Assembly (NCBI RefSeq): GCF_020627745.1
Contig: NZ_JAHDGE010000011.1
Span: 27,929 to 60,377 of the forward strand
Origin: Pseudooctadecabacter sp.
Lineage (GTDB): Bacteria > Pseudomonadota > Alphaproteobacteria > Rhodobacterales > Rhodobacteraceae
Length of the DNA stretch: 32,449 bases
Direction of reading: 5' to 3'
The notes beneath the pieces are model-generated. The model saw only the letters and a list, made by a program, of their open reading frames with translations. It had not been told where the DNA came from and searched no databases. The position numbers and the translations under genes were made by a program. This document shows positions 1-8,887 of this stretch, piece after piece (the first letter of the stretch is position 1; each line of letters begins with the position of its first letter).

Positions 1-27
1 GGCCAGGTGAACGAGGGGTGATTCAGG

Positions 28-933
28 CTAGCCGCGCACGAACACCCGCGACGGGTGCAGTTCGCCGGATTTGAAGGTGCCCACCGCAATGGCCTCACCG
101 TTATGGTCCGCCCAGCAGTCTTCGCCGTAGTCCACATCGCCCATGACAAGGGCAGGGTTGCCGTTGCGCAGCTTCGCGATGCTGGCTTCGGGGCAATGGA
201 CACGTGGCAGATCATCAAGGCCGTCTTCGAGGGGACGGATCATGTGATCCAACCCATCGGTTTTGGCATGTTCGTCAAGTTGGTCGAGCGATACGCCGTC
301 TTCGGCTGTAAACGGTCCCGACCAGATGCGCCGCAAGTTGCGCACATGGCCGTGACAGCCCAGCGCCTCGCCCAGATCGCGGGCGATGGACCGGACGTAG
401 CCGCCCTTGCCACAGGTCATTTCAAGGGTGACGTGATCGGCGTCGGGCCGGTCGATCAGCAGCAGTTCCTCAACCCACAAGGGGCGGGCCGCAATCTCGA
501 AATCCTCGCCGTCGCGGGCGCGTTTGTAGGCGCGTTCACCGTCAATTTTCACAGCGGAAAAGGCCGGCGGAATTTGCATGATGTCGCCCACAAACTGGCC
601 CAGCGCCGCTTTGATGGCGTCGTCCGTGGGGCGGTCGTCGCTGGTTGCAATCACCTCTCCCTCGGCGTCGTCGGTGTTGGTTTTCTGACCCAGCCGCACG
701 GTAAAGGTGTAAGCCTTCAGCGCATCGGTGATGTAGGGGACGGTTTTGGTCGCCTCGCCCAGTGCCACAGCCAGAACGCCTGTCGCTTCGGGGTCCAATG
801 TGCCGGCGTGACCCGCCTTTCTGGCGTCCAGCGCCCAGCGCACCTTATTGACCACGGAGGTCGACGTGATGCCAGCGGGTTTGTCCACCACCAGCCATCC
901 ATGCAGATCGCGTCCTTTGCGTTTGCGTGCCAT
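28..933 (-). CDS. truB: tRNA pseudouridine(55) synthase TruB
   Basis: TruB converts U55 to pseudouridine in the T-loop of tRNAs. The N-terminus carries the family signature: a VDKPAGITS segment at residues 16-24 and [12 protein letters not shown] at about 41-52, with the catalytic aspartate at D47. At 301 residues it has the usual bacterial length. The start is supported by an AAGGAT/GAGGG-rich ribosome site just upstream. It is the last visible gene of a minus-strand rbfA / DUF2233 / truB operon, 30 bases after the DUF2233 stop. The rbfA-truB association is classical; rpsO, which often follows truB, would lie beyond the left edge and is not seen. The stop is a TAG at 28-30, so the gene is complete. 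Confidence 0.96.
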   Translation of the reverse strand: MARKRKGRDLHGWLVVDKPAGITSTSVVNKVRWALDARKAGHAGTLDPEATGVLAVALGEATKTVPYITDALKAYTFTVRLGQKTNTDDAEGEVIATSDDRPTDDAIKAALGQFVGDIMQIPPAFSAVKIDGERAYKRARDGEDFEIAARPLWVEELLLIDRPDADHVTLEMTCGKGGYVRSIARDLGEALGCHGHVRNLRRIWSGPFTAEDGVSLDQLDEHAKTDGLDHMIRPLEDGLDDLPRVHCPEASIAKLRNGNPALVMGDVDYGEDCWADHNGEAIAVGTFKSGELHPSRVFVRG

Positions 934-963
934 ATCGCCCTCATCCTTGGTCAGGCGGGCCGG

Positions 964-1689
964 TTAGTTGGTGTCGGCCCCGCCGTCAAGCACACCCACC
1001 ATCGGACCCAAAATCCCGAACCCGAAATCGGACCGCCCCGAGGCCGCGTCATACATGCGGCTGACCTTGCCATCAAAGAACAGCGCATTGGGCGTTTGCA
1101 GCCGGTCGCGGAACAGTGTGGCGAAGTCGTGAAAATTCACCGCGTCATTGCTGATGGCGAACCAGGCGGTCTGGCCGTCGGCTGAGGTGCCCACCCCGTT
1201 ACGGATAAACCGGCTGTCGCTGTTTTCGATGAACCGCGGATGCAGCGCGCCGTCAATCACCAGCATGGGGCCGGATTGCGTGGCATAGGTGCACTCGGGC
1301 GCCTCGGCCTGATAGGCGAGGGTTTCAATGACGCGCAGGGTGTCCGCGATGCAAAAGACACCGTTGGGCAGCAGGCCGAAATTGCCCGGCCCGTCTGATG
1401 CGATGACGCGCATCTCCTGCACCCCGTCCTCGACATAGTGGCCGACAGGGTCGCGGTCGTCGTGGTACATGCCCGCGTTCATCGCGAACAGAAGATCGCG
1501 GTTTTCGTGGTCTTCAACGGCGCGGAATGACCCCAGAATATCGCCGTCATCATTGCGCAAAAACAGTTGCAGGTTTTCGGAGGCCGCAACCTCGCATACC
1601 GTATAGGACACGCCCAGATGACCGATGTCGTTGCAGGTGACAGCGGCGGCTGGCGTGGCCAGCACCAAAAGACCCAACAGCCCGCGCAT
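964..1689 (-). CDS. Secreted DUF2233 / phosphodiester glycosidase family protein
   Basis: A 241-residue protein with a short Sec signal peptide (hydrophobic residues 4-16, likely cleavage after the PAAA segment), so the mature protein should be periplasmic or exported. Family marks of DUF2233 (the NAGPA-like phosphodiester glycosidase fold) include NAGMY near residue 70, QSGPMLVIDG in the middle, RNGVG, and an FFDG...GPMVGVLDGG C-terminus. Characterised relatives of this fold remove sugars from phosphodiester-linked glycans; the substrate here is unknown. Its ATG overlaps the TGA of rbfA by one base (TGATG at 1687-1691), so translation is probably coupled to rbfA. A secreted enzyme between two RNA-metabolism genes is functionally odd; it may simply share their transcript. 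Confidence 0.85.
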   Translation of the reverse strand: MRGLLGLLVLATPAAAVTCNDIGHLGVSYTVCEVAASENLQLFLRNDDGDILGSFRAVEDHENRDLLFAMNAGMYHDDRDPVGHYVEDGVQEMRVIASDGPGNFGLLPNGVFCIADTLRVIETLAYQAEAPECTYATQSGPMLVIDGALHPRFIENSDSRFIRNGVGTSADGQTAWFAISNDAVNFHDFATLFRDRLQTPNALFFDGKVSRMYDAASGRSDFGFGILGPMVGVLDGGADTN

Positions 1690-2090
1690 CAGTCCTCTGA
1701 CGAGATGTCGCGCGCGACTTTTTCGTCTGCAAACATCGCGCGGGTGGCGTCCATGCGGTCGTACATGTCGTCGATCCGGAACCTCAGGTCGGGGGCATGT
1801 TTCAGCTTCATCCCTTTGGTGATCAGATGGCGCAACTCGCCTTTGTTGCGCGCCAGAGCCTCGATCGCCAGATCGGCATCCTTGCCACCCAAGGGCAGCA
1901 CAAAGGCCGTGGCGATGCTGAGATCGGGGGTCATGCGAACCTCGCCCACGGTGATGGACATGCGTTGCAGGTCGGGGTCATGGACCTCTCCGCGTTGCAA
2001 CAATTCGGAAAGGGTGCGGCGGATCAATTCACCCACACGCAACTGGCGTTGCGACGGGCCGTCCTTGCCTTGAAAACTGTTCTTTGCCAT
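1689..2090 (-). CDS. rbfA: Ribosome-binding factor A
   Basis: RbfA is a small KH-fold protein that binds the 30S subunit during late 16S rRNA maturation and cold adaptation. The 133-residue product has the typical N-terminal [19 protein letters not shown] helix, the [21 protein letters not shown] strand/turn region and the [14 protein letters not shown] segment. I chose the ATG at 2090 (MAKNSFQGK); the open frame extends upstream through dapB antisense sequence, which is not plausible coding. An ATG nine bases further upstream (MHP) is an alternative. It is the first gene of the minus operon, followed by the DUF2233 gene with a one-base overlap and then truB. Its start faces dapB across 61 bases that must hold both promoters. 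Confidence 0.95.
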   Translation of the reverse strand: MAKNSFQGKDGPSQRQLRVGELIRRTLSELLQRGEVHDPDLQRMSITVGEVRMTPDLSIATAFVLPLGGKDADLAIEALARNKGELRHLITKGMKLKHAPDLRFRIDDMYDRMDATRAMFADEKVARDISSED

Positions 2091-2151
2091 GGGGTGCATG
2101 TAGGCTGGTTGGGCGCGCTTGCCAAGGCGCAGTGACGGAAAGGAACACGAG

Positions 2152-2970
2152 ATGACACAGATGCCGGGAATTGTGATCACGGGCGGGTCCGGCCGGATGG
2201 GGCAGATGTTGATCGGCGCTGTGCTGGCGTCTGACGCGTGCACCCTTGTGGGCGTGCTGGAACGGGAGGGCCACGACTGGATCGGGCAGGACGTTGGCAC
2301 GGCCATGGGGCGCGCGCCTGTGGGCGTCACGGTCAGCGACGACGCGGTCGCGACCTTTGCGAAAGCCCAGGCGGTGATTGATTTTACCGCCCCTGCCGCC
2401 ACGGTGGGGTTCGCGGAACTGGCGGCTCAGGCGCGCGCGGTGCATGTGATCGGCACCACGGGCCTGACCGAAGCGGACATCGCCAAACTGGACGCCGCCG
2501 CCCACCATGCGGTGATCGTGCGGGCGGGCAATATGTCTTTGGGCGTCAACCTGCTGGTGCAGCTGACCAAAAAGGTCGCAGCGGCCTTGGATGAAGACTT
2601 CGACATCGAAGTGATCGAGGCCCACCACCACCACAAGGTCGATGCGCCCTCAGGCACGGCCCTGATGCTGGGGGAGGCTGCAGCAGAGGGTCGTGGCGTG
2701 TCCCTGAAGGACGTGTCCGACAGCGGGCGCGATGGCATCACCGGGGCACGGCAACGGGGCGATATCGGGTTTTCCGCGATTCGCGGTGGCGACATTGTGG
2801 GCGAACACGATGTGCTGTTTGCCGCCGCAGGCGAACGGATCAAGCTGAGCCATATTGCAACCGACCGCGCGATTTTTGCCCGCGGGGCGCTGAAGGCGGC
2901 TTTGTGGGGGCAGGACCAAAAACCGGGCGCCTATGACATGGTTGATGTTCTTGGATTGGGCGAAAAGTGA
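2152..2970 (+). CDS. dapB: 4-hydroxy-tetrahydrodipicolinate reductase
   Basis: DapB reduces 4-hydroxy-tetrahydrodipicolinate with NAD(P)H in the diaminopimelate branch of lysine and peptidoglycan synthesis, in the cytoplasm. The 272-residue product has the N-terminal dinucleotide-binding motif GGSGRMGQ (residues 11-18), a GTTGL motif at 111-115, and the diagnostic [15 protein letters not shown] block at about 156-170, containing the catalytic histidine pair and lysine. The start at 2152 ([12 protein letters not shown]) is preceded by GGAAAGGA; an upstream in-frame ATG at 2119 lies inside the likely promoter/leader. It is divergent from rbfA and probably co-transcribed with the small secreted protein at 3029. 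A Lys1-type saccharopine dehydrogenase lies elsewhere in the window, at 21105. Confidence 0.97.
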   Translation: MTQMPGIVITGGSGRMGQMLIGAVLASDACTLVGVLEREGHDWIGQDVGTAMGRAPVGVTVSDDAVATFAKAQAVIDFTAPAATVGFAELAAQARAVHVIGTTGLTEADIAKLDAAAHHAVIVRAGNMSLGVNLLVQLTKKVAAALDEDFDIEVIEAHHHHKVDAPSGTALMLGEAAAEGRGVSLKDVSDSGRDGITGARQRGDIGFSAIRGGDIVGEHDVLFAAAGERIKLSHIATDRAIFARGALKAALWGQDQKPGAYDMVDVLGLGEK

Positions 2971-3028
2971 ACTTTTTCTGCCTCTGATGCGTATCTACCC
3001 CGACATCTGAAAATCTGGAGGCCCCGAT

Positions 3029-3385
3029 ATGTTTCGCGCCCTGACCCTTGCTGCTGCTTTAATTTCAACCCCGGCCCTTGCCCTTGCATTCGAACGCATC
3101 GCGGACCGTGCCACGTTCATGAACACGGTCGGGGGGAAGGACCTGCGCATTGCGCTTTATGGTCTGACGATCAACGTCAACGACAATGGCACCATCGCAG
3201 GCAGGGCCGTCGGGTCCCCCATCACGGGATCATGGTCGTGGGACAACGGGTATTTCTGCCGCGATATGGACTGGTCCGGCTATCCGATTGAATACAACTG
3301 TCAACTGGTTGAGGTTGATGGCGACCGTATCCGCTTTACCGTTGACCAAGGTGCGGGCGACGACGCCGTCTTGCGCATCCGCTAA
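3029..3385 (+). CDS. Small secreted protein of unknown function
   Basis: A 118-residue protein with a clear signal peptide (hydrophobic residues 5-20, likely cleavage after ALA at residue 20), so the mature protein of about 98 residues is exported. The mature part contains a SWSWDNGYFCRDMDWSG stretch and two cysteines (about C77 and C91) that could form a disulfide in the periplasm. A TGGAGG ribosome site lies 7 bases before the ATG. It follows dapB after 58 bases on the same strand; related small proteins in this group are sometimes named after dapB because of this adjacency, but nothing in the sequence resembles the reductase. I do not recognise a function. Confidence 0.8.
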   Translation: MFRALTLAAALISTPALALAFERIADRATFMNTVGGKDLRIALYGLTINVNDNGTIAGRAVGSPITGSWSWDNGYFCRDMDWSGYPIEYNCQLVEVDGDRIRFTVDQGAGDDAVLRIR

Positions 3386-3404
3386 CCGCACCCCGCCCTT
3401 GCCA

Positions 3405-3581
3405 TCAAAAGTCGATGGCGAGGCCCTTTTTCTCCCAATCGCCGTACCGCACGGGTTCCGGCCCGTCGCGTCCGCCCAATTCCTCCGGCAGGTCGAGGGC
3501 TTTGGCCGCGCGGCGGCGTTCTTCTGCTTCGGCGAGGGCGCGCTGGGCGGCAGGGGGCAGGTCTTTGCGGTCCGTGGTCAT
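3405..3581 (-). CDS. SDHAF4-like (DUF1674) protein, probable succinate dehydrogenase assembly factor
   Basis: A 58-residue protein whose C-terminus, GPEPVRYGDWEKKGLAIDF (residues 40-58), is the hallmark of the DUF1674/SDHAF4 family. Eukaryotic SDHAF4 binds flavinylated SdhA and protects it before complex II assembly; a similar role is an inference here. The N-terminal half is a charged helix rich in Ala, Glu and Arg. The start at 3581 is set by a perfect AAGGAG at 3588-3593; a longer frame from 3680 overlaps rsmB and lacks a ribosome site. It is divergent from rsmB (67 bases between starts) and convergent with the secreted protein at 3029. No sdh genes are in the window. Confidence 0.85.
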   Translation of the reverse strand: MTTDRKDLPPAAQRALAEAEERRRAAKALDLPEELGGRDGPEPVRYGDWEKKGLAIDF

Positions 3582-3648
3582 GTCGCTCTCCTTGCGGCGG
3601 GATACGTCCTGATATACGCGGCCTTTATCATTCGCCAAGGGGTTTAAG

Positions 3649-4926
3649 ATGTCGCAGCAACAAGGTCTGGGTCCGCGCAAGGCGGCTGTTTATCTGCTGG
3701 ATCAGGTGACAGGGCAGGGCAAATTGCTGCCGGAACTGATCGGTGAAGGCGCGTTGCAGCACCTTGGCCCCGAAGATCGCGCTCGTGCCCAACGTCTGGC
3801 CACCGAAACACTGCGCGGGCTGGCCCGTGCGGACAGGATGCTTGCGCGGTTTGTGCAAAAAACGCCCCCCTTGGCTGTGCGCAATGTGTTGCGTCTGTGT
3901 ACGGTTGAGCTGTCGCAGGGGGAGGCCGCCCATGGGGTCGTCAACGCCGGTGTCGAACTGGTGGCACGCAATAAACGCACATCTTCGATGAAGGGTCTGG
4001 TGAACGCGGTGCTGCGCAAGGTGGCCGCCGAAGGCCCCGAAGGCTGGGCGAAATTGGCCATTCCACGGATCCCCGGCTGGCTGCGCGGCCCCCTTAAAGA
4101 CGCTTATGGTCCTGAGGTCGTGGCCGCCATTGAGGCCGCGCAATTTGCCGGTGCCCCGGTTGATCTGACGGTCAAAGGCGATGCCGCGCAGCTTGCCACG
4201 ACACTCAACGGCACGGTTTTGCCCAACGGGTCTGTCCGGCTCGCGGATGCAGGGCAGGTGTCGGCGCTTGCCGGTTTTGACGACGGTGACTGGTGGGTGC
4301 AGGACGCCGCAGCCGCGTGGCCGGTGCAGATCATGGACCCCCAGAAGGGTGAGAAGATCCTTGATCTTTGCGCAGCACCCGGCGGCAAAACCATGCAGCT
4401 TGCCGCCGCCGGTGCGCAAGTCACCGCCGTTGATGCCTCTGCCGGGCGGATGCGGCGCGTGGGCGAAAACCTCGAACGCACAAAATTGCAGGCAACGACC
4501 GTCGTGTCCGACGCCTTTGCCTTTGATGAAGGCGGCTTTGATGCGGTGCTGCTTGATGCGCCCTGTTCGGCCACAGGCACGATCCGCCGCCATCCGGATC
4601 TGCCCTACGCGAAGGACGGGTCCGAATTCGGCATGTTGATCGACCAGCAGGCGCGCATGATCGACCACGCGCTGACCCTTCTTAAACCCGGCGGGCGGCT
4701 GTTGTTTTGCACCTGTTCGCTGCTGCCCGACGAAGGTGAGGTTCAGGTGGAAGAAGCCTTGGCCCGTCACCCCGGCCTGACCGTTGATACCGATGCGCTG
4801 GACCGGCCTGGCATTGATCCTGCATGGCACACGGCTGAGGGCGGTTTGCGGCTGCGACCCGATTTCTGGCCCGATCTGGGCGGGATGGACGGCTTTTACA
4901 TCGCCCAGCTGCGAAAGCCTGCGTGA
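3649..4926 (+). CDS. rsmB: 16S rRNA (cytosine-5) methyltransferase RsmB, with N-terminal NusB-like domain
   Basis: This enzyme methylates a cytosine (C967 in E. coli numbering) in 16S rRNA using S-adenosylmethionine. Residues 1 to about 140 form the NusB-like RNA-binding domain. The Rossmann methyltransferase domain begins near residue 230 with ILDLCAAPGGKT. The two family cysteines are present: C306 in DAPCSATG (motif IV) and C356 in the FCTCS motif VI, the expected nucleophile. Its 425 residues are a normal length. It heads a plus-strand group with the heparinase-like gene (46 bases later) and purH, a combination common in Rhodobacteraceae. An alternative name is Fmu/RsmB-family; the target base is assigned by family only. 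Confidence 0.93.
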   Translation: MSQQQGLGPRKAAVYLLDQVTGQGKLLPELIGEGALQHLGPEDRARAQRLATETLRGLARADRMLARFVQKTPPLAVRNVLRLCTVELSQGEAAHGVVNAGVELVARNKRTSSMKGLVNAVLRKVAAEGPEGWAKLAIPRIPGWLRGPLKDAYGPEVVAAIEAAQFAGAPVDLTVKGDAAQLATTLNGTVLPNGSVRLADAGQVSALAGFDDGDWWVQDAAAAWPVQIMDPQKGEKILDLCAAPGGKTMQLAAAGAQVTAVDASAGRMRRVGENLERTKLQATTVVSDAFAFDEGGFDAVLLDAPCSATGTIRRHPDLPYAKDGSEFGMLIDQQARMIDHALTLLKPGGRLLFCTCSLLPDEGEVQVEEALARHPGLTVDTDALDRPGIDPAWHTAEGGLRLRPDFWPDLGGMDGFYIAQLRKPA

Positions 4927-4972
4927 CTTGATGGCGTCTTTCGCGTAAAGATCACCCTCGCAAAGATGCTGA

Positions 4973-6730
4973 ATGGCACGGGCGAGAGGCAAAACATTGG
5001 TGGACCCATCCCACACCCTATCACGGCGCGCACGCGTCATGAACCGGCTGCACGCGCGGCTGGCAGGCAGGACGCGACCCGCAACCGCTTTTCAATCCAA
5101 TCCCGAACCACGCATGATCGGGCACTATGCCCGTGGCCGGCAGCTTCTGGCCGGTAATTTTCTGTTTGCGGGCCAGTTGGTCGAAGCCCCCGAGACAAGT
5201 ATGTGGGATGCCGTGGCCGACGTGCCCGGTGCCGCCATGGACGTGCATGGTTTTGCATGGCTCGATGATCTGGCGGCGGTGGGCGACAACAAGGCGCGCA
5301 TTACAGCGCAGGCTTGGCTTCATGACTGGATCGACCGTTTTGGCAACGGATCCGGAGACGGATGGACACCCGATGTCACGGGCCGTCGCCTAATTCGCTG
5401 GATCGCGCACGGGTTCTTTTTGCTGCGCGGGGCGGACAAAACCGCGTCCGAGACCTATTTCCGATCCGCCGCACAACAGGCCATCTTTCTGTCCAAACGC
5501 TGGAAATCCGCCCGCCCCGGCCTCCCCCGGTTTGAGGCGGTCGCAGGGATGATCTACGCTGGTCTCAGCCTGCAAGGGCTGGAGGACCGCGTGGCCCCTG
5601 CTGTTGCCATGCTGACGCGCGATTGTGCGTCGCTGATCGGCCCTGATGGGGGCGTCGCCTCGCGCAATCCGGAAGAACTGCTGGAAATCCTCACGCTTTT
5701 ATCCTGGGTCGAGACCGCGCTGACAGACACGGGCCATCCTGTTCCGGACGCCCTGCGCGCCGCCATGACCCGTGTGGCCCCCACCTTGCGGGCGTTGCGC
5801 CATGCCGACGGGGCCTTGGCGCGGTTTCACGGGGGTGGGCGCGGTCTGGACGGGTGGCTGGATCAGGCGCTGGCCGCAGTCGGGACGATCGAACAGCCGG
5901 ACCGGACGCTGCACATGGGCTACGGTCGTCTGGCGTCGGGCCGCACAACCGTGATCATGGATGTGGCCCCCCCGCCGGGCGGGGCCTATGCGGCACAGGC
6001 CCATGCCTCGACCCTCGCGATGGAGGTCACGTCGGGGCGCAGACCGCTGATCGTCAATTGCGGCTCCGGTGTCAGTTTCGGCCCCGACTGGCGGCGCGCA
6101 GGCCGTGCCACGCCCAGCCATTCCACACTGTCCATCGAAGGCCGGTCTTCCTCCCTGCTTGAGGTCGGACGCCACGGGGCGGAAATCATGACCAACGGCC
6201 CCAAAGAGGTGCAGTCGGAAATTACCGCGTTGCGGGACGGTCACCGTCTGGCGACGGCCCATGACGGGTACCGCGTCTCTCACGGGTTGACCCACGTGCG
6301 GACGGTCGAACTGACATCGGACGGCCGCGCCATAGCGGGCGAAGACCTGCTGACCATCCTTGATGAAAAGGACGAACCTGTTTTTGACCGCGCCCTTGAT
6401 GCCGAAACCTTGCAAGGCATCCCGTGGTCGATCCGGTTCCACCTCCATCCCGAGGTCGAAGCCGCGGTGGACCTTGGCGGGGCGGCTGTCTCTCTGACCC
6501 AGAAATCCGGTGAGATTTGGGTCTTTCGGCAGGATGGCGCGCAGGAAATGGGCCTTCAACCGTCGGTTTACCTCGAAAACGGGCGATTAAGGCCCCGCGC
6601 TGCGCAACAGGTGGTTTTATCTGGGCGGTCTTTGTCTTATGCGACGCGCATCCGTTGGTCGTTGTCCAAGGCACAAGACACGCCCATTGCCCTGCGCGAT
6701 GTGGACGACCCGACGGCATTGGAGTTTTGA
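4973..6730 (+). CDS. Heparinase II/III family protein
   Basis: A 585-residue protein with the heparinase II/III layout: an N-terminal alpha-helical toroid region (about residues 50-300), then a beta-rich C-terminal domain starting near HMGYGRLASGRT (314-324), with AHASTLAMEV (343-352), RRPLIVNCGSG (356-366) and SHSTLSIEG (382-390). Characterised relatives are polysaccharide lyases acting on uronic-acid polymers; the substrate here is unknown. I see no signal peptide, only an arginine-rich N-terminus, so the protein looks cytoplasmic, which is odd for a lyase. The start is uncertain: ATG 4973 lacks a good ribosome site, and TTG 4997, GTG 5000 and ATG 5038 are in frame. It lies between rsmB and purH, 22 bases before purH. 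Confidence 0.88.
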   Translation: MARARGKTLVDPSHTLSRRARVMNRLHARLAGRTRPATAFQSNPEPRMIGHYARGRQLLAGNFLFAGQLVEAPETSMWDAVADVPGAAMDVHGFAWLDDLAAVGDNKARITAQAWLHDWIDRFGNGSGDGWTPDVTGRRLIRWIAHGFFLLRGADKTASETYFRSAAQQAIFLSKRWKSARPGLPRFEAVAGMIYAGLSLQGLEDRVAPAVAMLTRDCASLIGPDGGVASRNPEELLEILTLLSWVETALTDTGHPVPDALRAAMTRVAPTLRALRHADGALARFHGGGRGLDGWLDQALAAVGTIEQPDRTLHMGYGRLASGRTTVIMDVAPPPGGAYAAQAHASTLAMEVTSGRRPLIVNCGSGVSFGPDWRRAGRATPSHSTLSIEGRSSSLLEVGRHGAEIMTNGPKEVQSEITALRDGHRLATAHDGYRVSHGLTHVRTVELTSDGRAIAGEDLLTILDEKDEPVFDRALDAETLQGIPWSIRFHLHPEVEAAVDLGGAAVSLTQKSGEIWVFRQDGAQEMGLQPSVYLENGRLRPRAAQQVVLSGRSLSYATRIRWSLSKAQDTPIALRDVDDPTALEF

Positions 6731-6752
6731 TACCGCCTGAGGGGACCACCAC

Positions 6753-8342
6753 ATGACTGATCTGCAACCCATCCGCCGCGCCTTGCTGTCTGTGTCCGAC
6801 AAGACCGGATTGATTGATCTGGGCAAAGCACTGGCCGCCCGTGGCGTCGAATTGCTGTCGACCGGCGGATCGGCGAAGGCGCTGCGCGATGCGGGTCTGA
6901 CGGTCCGCGATGTGGCCGATGTGACAGGTTTCCCCGAAATGATGGATGGCCGGGTCAAGACCCTGCATCCCGGCGTGCACGGCGGCCTGTTGGCGCTGCG
7001 CGACAACGACGCCCACGTGGCCGCGATGAAAGACCACGGGATTGGCGCCATCGACCTGTTGGTTGTGAACCTCTATCCTTTTGAGGCCGCCTTGGCCCGA
7101 GGTGCCGCCTATGACGAGATGATCGAAAACATCGACATCGGTGGCCCCGCCATGATCCGCGCCGCCGCCAAGAACCACGCCTTCGTCAACGTCGTGGTGG
7201 ATGTTGAGGATTACGAGGCGTTGTTGGCCGAGTTGGACGCCAACGACGGCCAGACGACATTTGCTTTCCGCCAAACTCTGGCGCAGGCCGCCTATGCGCG
7301 CACGGCCGCCTATGATGCCGCCGTGTCGTCGTGGATGGCGGGTGCCATCGGCAATGCCGCCCCCCGCCGTCGCGCTGTGGCGGGGACCCTCGCCCAGACG
7401 CTGCGCTATGGCGAGAACCCCCACCAGCAGGCCGCGTTCTACACCGACGGCAGCGACCGCCCCGGCGTCGCCACCGCCCAGCAGCATCAGGGCAAGGAAT
7501 TGTCCTACAACAACATCAACGACACTGACGCGGCCTTTGAACTGGTCAGCGAATTCGCCCCTGACACAGGCCCCGCCGTCGCCATCATCAAACATGCCAA
7601 CCCCTGCGGCGTGGCCCGTGGTGCCACCATGGCCGAGGCTTATACCAAAGCCTTCCGGTGCGATCAGACGTCGGCCTTTGGCGGGATCGTGGCGTTGAAC
7701 GGCGAATTGGACGCCGAAACCGCAGAGGTCATGACCGGTATCTTCACGGAAGTCGTCATCGCGCCCTCTGCCACAGAAGACGCCAAGGCGATTTTTGCGG
7801 CCAAAAAGAACCTGCGGCTGCTGACAACCGGCGGGCTGGCCGATCCGATGACCACTGCACAGACGATTCGTCAGGTGTCCGGCGGCTATTTGATGCAGGA
7901 CAAGGACAACGGGCTGATCACCCGCGATGACCTGAAGGTCGTGACCAAACTGGCGCCCACCGACGCGCAGATGGAGGACCTGCTGTTCGCCTGGAAGGTC
8001 GCCAAACACGTCAAATCCAACGCCATCGTCTACGTCAAAGACCTCGCCACTGTTGGGGTGGGCGCGGGGCAAATGAGCCGCGTGGACAGCGCGCTGATCG
8101 CGGCCAAGAAAGCCGAACGTATGGCCGAGGCGCTGGACCTTCCCGCGCCACTGACCCAAGGGTCCGCCGTGGCCTCTGATGCATTCTTCCCCTTTGCTGA
8201 TGGCCTGCTTGAGGCCGCAGCCGCCGGTGCCTCCTGCGTCATCCAGCCCGGCGGGTCCATGCGCGATGATGAGGTCATTGCCGCCGCGGATGAGGCAGGT
8301 CTGGCCATGGTCTTCACCGGCATGCGCCACTTCCGCCATTAA
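6753..8342 (+). CDS. purH: Bifunctional AICAR formyltransferase / IMP cyclohydrolase
   Basis: PurH carries out the last two steps of de novo purine synthesis: formylation of AICAR with 10-formyl-tetrahydrofolate, then ring closure to IMP. The N-terminal cyclohydrolase (MGS-like) domain covers about residues 1-200 ([13 protein letters not shown], the STGGSA loop, HPGVHGG). The transformylase domain follows, with [14 protein letters not shown], the catalytic KHANPCGVA motif and [11 protein letters not shown]. The length of 529 residues is standard. A GAGGGG ribosome site precedes the ATG. It is co-directional with the heparinase-like gene upstream and lspA 15 bases downstream, so a long transcript from rsmB into the lspA block is possible. 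Confidence 0.98.
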   Translation: MTDLQPIRRALLSVSDKTGLIDLGKALAARGVELLSTGGSAKALRDAGLTVRDVADVTGFPEMMDGRVKTLHPGVHGGLLALRDNDAHVAAMKDHGIGAIDLLVVNLYPFEAALARGAAYDEMIENIDIGGPAMIRAAAKNHAFVNVVVDVEDYEALLAELDANDGQTTFAFRQTLAQAAYARTAAYDAAVSSWMAGAIGNAAPRRRAVAGTLAQTLRYGENPHQQAAFYTDGSDRPGVATAQQHQGKELSYNNINDTDAAFELVSEFAPDTGPAVAIIKHANPCGVARGATMAEAYTKAFRCDQTSAFGGIVALNGELDAETAEVMTGIFTEVVIAPSATEDAKAIFAAKKNLRLLTTGGLADPMTTAQTIRQVSGGYLMQDKDNGLITRDDLKVVTKLAPTDAQMEDLLFAWKVAKHVKSNAIVYVKDLATVGVGAGQMSRVDSALIAAKKAERMAEALDLPAPLTQGSAVASDAFFPFADGLLEAAAAGASCVIQPGGSMRDDEVIAAADEAGLAMVFTGMRHFRH

Positions 8343-8357
8343 CCGAAAGGGTCGCAC

Positions 8358-8837
8358 ATGCGCCTGACACTGTGGACTGCGTTCTGGATTTTTCTGGCGG
8401 ATCAGCTGTCGAAATATATCGTGCTGTATCAGGTCGACCTGCCCAACCAGCCGAACCAGACCTACGATGTCTTTCCGCCCTTTCTGGTGCTGCGCATGGC
8501 GTGGAACAAGGGCGTGAATTTCGGCCTCGGTGCGGATTATGACCTTCGTTGGGTGCTGATCGGTGTGGCGCTGGCAATTACAGTTTTTGTGATCTGGTGG
8601 GTGCGAAAGGCCGACATGGGGCGCTGGGCGCTTGTGTCAGCCGGGTTGCTGGTGGGCGGTGCGCTGGGCAATGTGATTGACCGTGTGATCTACGGCGCGG
8701 TGGCGGACTTTTTGAACATGTCGTGTTGCGGGTTCACCAACCCCTATGCCTTCAACGTCGCGGATATTTCCATCTTTGTCGGCGCGATAGGCCTTGTCCT
8801 TTTCACCGACGGTGACGACAAAAAGAAGACCGCGTGA
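8358..8837 (+). CDS. lspA: Lipoprotein signal peptidase (signal peptidase II)
   Basis: LspA is an inner-membrane aspartic peptidase that cleaves the signal peptide of diacylglyceryl-modified prolipoproteins. The 159-residue product shows four hydrophobic segments, an ADQLSK motif (14-19), GNVIDR (104-109), VADF with D117 and FNVAD with D136. The 19-residue spacing of D117 and D136 fits the catalytic aspartate pair of the family. The C-terminus is a charged DGDDKKK tail. It starts 15 bases after purH. The next gene, a lipoprotein, begins 50 bases after its stop; an alternative in-frame start of that gene would overlap the lspA stop by 4 bases. Confidence 0.96.
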   Translation: MRLTLWTAFWIFLADQLSKYIVLYQVDLPNQPNQTYDVFPPFLVLRMAWNKGVNFGLGADYDLRWVLIGVALAITVFVIWWVRKADMGRWALVSAGLLVGGALGNVIDRVIYGAVADFLNMSCCGFTNPYAFNVADISIFVGAIGLVLFTDGDDKKKTA

Positions 8838-8887
8838 CGACGCCGCAGCTTTGCGGTAAGACAGGGCAAGGAATGGGAGTGTTGGGT

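Noticed and set aside
55..1185. Long plus-strand open frame over truB and the DUF2233 gene
   Set aside because: It is antisense to two recognisable proteins and spans their junction; its translation has no family features. High GC content produces such mirror frames.
3628..5040. 470-codon minus-strand frame over rsmB
   Set aside because: Antisense to a complete RsmB with catalytic motifs; the antisense protein is basic, His/Gly-rich and unlike any family.
6222..8357. 711-codon minus-strand frame over purH and the heparinase-like gene
   Set aside because: The largest mirror frame in the window, but it spans two clear plus-strand genes and encodes a Gly/His-rich low-quality sequence.
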